From positions 186,001 through 250,000 of the forward strand of contig VXCM01000903.1 in the NCBI GenBank assembly GCA_014773175.1: a stretch of DNA of 64,000 nt, written 5' to 3'. A model generated the notes under the pieces. That model did not search any database. It was not told the DNA's origin and saw only the letters and a list, made by a program, of their open reading frames with translations. Numbering within the stretch: the first letter of the stretch is position 1; the number at the start of each line of letters is the position of its first letter. This DNA is from Lucifuga dentata (Eukaryota; Chordata; Actinopteri; Ophidiiformes; Bythitidae). This document shows, piece by piece, positions 63,007-64,000 of this stretch. Both the position numbers and the translations under genes were made by a program.

Positions 63007-63186
63007 TTAGCAGCTTTCTCTCAGACACGGACTCGGTGCAGCGCAGAAGTCGCGTCTAACTTTTTTCTCACAGTCCATCTTTGTCCAAAGACCTGCGCGC
63101 TTTTCTTGCGCGTCAAATTCTGGTTTTGCGGCGTGTGCGCAAAGTTGGGAAGTAGAAGCTGCACTCGACAGTTGTTCCAGAGACAT
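63007..63186 (-). other. Possible upstream ORF 1 in gli2 leader (59 codons)
   Basis: An ATG at 63184-63186 opens a 59-codon frame ending TAA at 63007-63009. An internal in-frame ATG at 63076-63078 lies in a strong context (AAAGATGG, A at -3 and G at +4) and would give 23 codons. It counts only if transcription starts upstream of these sites. No protein family is recognised. A role, if any, would be to limit translation of the main frame. Confidence 0.4.
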
Positions 63187-63310
63187 GCGGTGGTGGAGAG
63201 ATCTTCAGGCTGCTGATCTGTTTTCAATCCGACCCCCCANTCTCTTTCTCTCTCCCCCCCTCCCCCTCCAACATCTCCTCCTCTCTCACTCCCTTCGCTC
63301 CCTGGTGAGT

Positions 63311-63574
63311 TGGGCCATTTGCTGCACCAGATGGGCCGGGCTAACTCAATCCAGCAGTTGTGGACGGAGAAAAGTTAGATAAAGTTTCATTTATTGTTCG
63401 ATTTTTCACGGGCTTTGCTGTTAAGAATGTGTAAGAGCCAGTTTGTGCTGAGAGGAAGCTGGAGTTAACACGCTGCAAGTCCACAGTAGTTTAGTAGTGG
63501 TGGGAGAATTTTTGTTTATGCATTTGTGACAATATTATATTAAGTTGTTAGCGGTAGGAAATAATACTTGGAGT

Positions 63575-63612
<38 letters not shown>

Positions 63613-64000
63613 ACCACCACCACCACCACCACCACAAAAGGGTAAAGCAAGTTTGCAGTTTTACTTTTCATTATTTGGGCTTTTATTTACCACCTGCCTG
63701 CAAATTTTGGCTTGTGAGAATCTGTCCATTTCTGCCAAGCCTGCCAGTTTTGTGCTTATTCCTAGAAAATTATTTGTTCAACAAAAAAAAAATAAATAAA
63801 TAAAAATAAAAAATCTGCGAGAAAAGAAATTCTAAAAAAATCTCTATGAATTTACAGAAAAAATAATATAAAAGAATTAAATTTAATATTCTAGAAAGTT
63901 CTTGATTTATTTAATTCTAGAAATTTTTAGAAAATTAAGTTTGAAAATTCCAGGAAAGTGGGTTTATTACTTTTGAGAAAAATAAATAATAAATATCTTG
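63311..64000. other. Upstream flank of gli2
   Basis: The 5' flank has no recognisable gene. It contains a compound CA/CAC tract (about 63579-63634) and becomes very A/T-rich and low-complexity from about 63780 to the window end, with repeated TTCTAGAAA-like motifs. Confidence 0.8.
63579..63634. repeat. Compound (CA)n(CAC)n microsatellite
   Basis: About 16 CA units pass directly into about eight CAC units, some 350 bp upstream of the inferred gli2 start. Confidence 0.96.

Larger units (their letters stand above)
1..63230 (-). other. gli2: gli2 gene, 5' portion (promoter to exon 6)
   Basis: The gene encodes the GLI-family zinc-finger transcription factor Gli2, which carries Hedgehog signals from the primary cilium to target promoters. 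Six exons can be placed on the minus strand: one non-coding and five coding. Introns are 14.3, 28.9, 7.8, 3.4 and 7.6 kb in transcript order. Spliced exons give one open frame of 268 residues beginning METSAPTATEKKE and containing the GLI2/GLI3 N-terminal blocks SPVISDISLIRLSPH, HMEHYLRSVH and [17 protein letters not shown]. These match GLI2 better than GLI1 or GLI3, chiefly through the METSA start and the LLMQSG block. Whether this is the a or b teleost copy cannot be settled here. The zinc fingers and activation domain lie outside the window. The right boundary is approximate because the transcription start is inferred. Confidence 0.93.
62787..63230 (-). other. gli2: gli2 exon 1, non-coding 5' UTR (5' end approximate)
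   Basis: The 3' boundary is the donor AGAAG|GTAAGG, with the last exon base at 62787. It lies in the CpG island and has the right orientation to splice to the exon 2 acceptor at 48535. GLI2 in other vertebrates also has a non-coding first exon. Spliced to exon 2, the leader is open in the gli2 frame from a TAG upstream to the TGA at 48520-48522, but that frame has no ATG. The 5' end is inferred only from the CpG and purine-tract boundary. Confidence 0.65.
62640..63310 (-). promoter_or_regulatory. gli2: gli2 CpG-rich promoter region
   Basis: I count 37 CpG dinucleotides in 62641-63240, against very few per 600 bp elsewhere in the window, so this is a CpG-island promoter. On the transcript strand, 63241-63305 is a purine tract rich in GA and GGGGGAGG, directly upstream of the inferred start. 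No TATA box or CCAAT box is evident in the right place, which fits a dispersed CpG-type start. The exact start site is not visible from sequence. Confidence 0.7.

Noticed and set aside
62783..63028. 81-codon minus-strand frame in exon 1, apparently starting with methionine
   Set aside because: The first codon is GTG and the frame contains no ATG. It also crosses the splice donor, so it is not a normal coding frame.

Overview
The window is vertebrate nuclear DNA, almost certainly from a teleost fish. Evidence: a large, intron-rich gene of the GLI zinc-finger family, abundant CA/GA microsatellites, fish-type LINE, SINE and MITE remnants, and a CpG-rich promoter in an otherwise CpG-poor background. 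I recognise one protein-coding gene, the 5' part of gli2 (teleost gli2a or gli2b, not resolved). It lies on the minus strand and spans nearly the whole window. Gli2 is the main transcription factor at the end of Hedgehog signalling.

Layout in transcript order, right to left: a CpG-rich, GA-tract-containing promoter (about 62640-63310); a non-coding first exon ending in a clean splice donor at 62787; intron 1 (14.3 kb); exon 2 with the ATG (coding 48396-48510); intron 2 (28.9 kb); exon 3 (19374-19479); intron 3 (7.8 kb); exon 4 (11389-11594); intron 4 (3.4 kb); exon 5 (7789-7992); intron 5 (7.6 kb); and the start of exon 6 (1-173), cut by the window edge. All junctions use GT/AG and all phases agree. 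The spliced exons give an uninterrupted 268-residue N-terminus, which corresponds to the repressor region that precedes the SUFU-binding motif and the zinc fingers in this family. Those downstream domains lie beyond base 1.

The remainder is intron and upstream flank. It holds at least three dispersed repeat families present in several copies, one with a precise TTAA-flanked nested insertion. It also holds an L2-like LINE 3' end, a fish-type SINE tail, a further fish interspersed repeat, many microsatellites and homopolymers, two N gaps (161 and 179 bases) and 19 single-N joins. Three of those joins are flanked by exact duplications that look like assembly artefacts. Several unique, homeobox-site-rich intronic stretches are candidate enhancers, but this is inference only.

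I find no second gene, tRNA, rRNA, CRISPR array or microbial-type system. Most open frames in the introns are chance frames.
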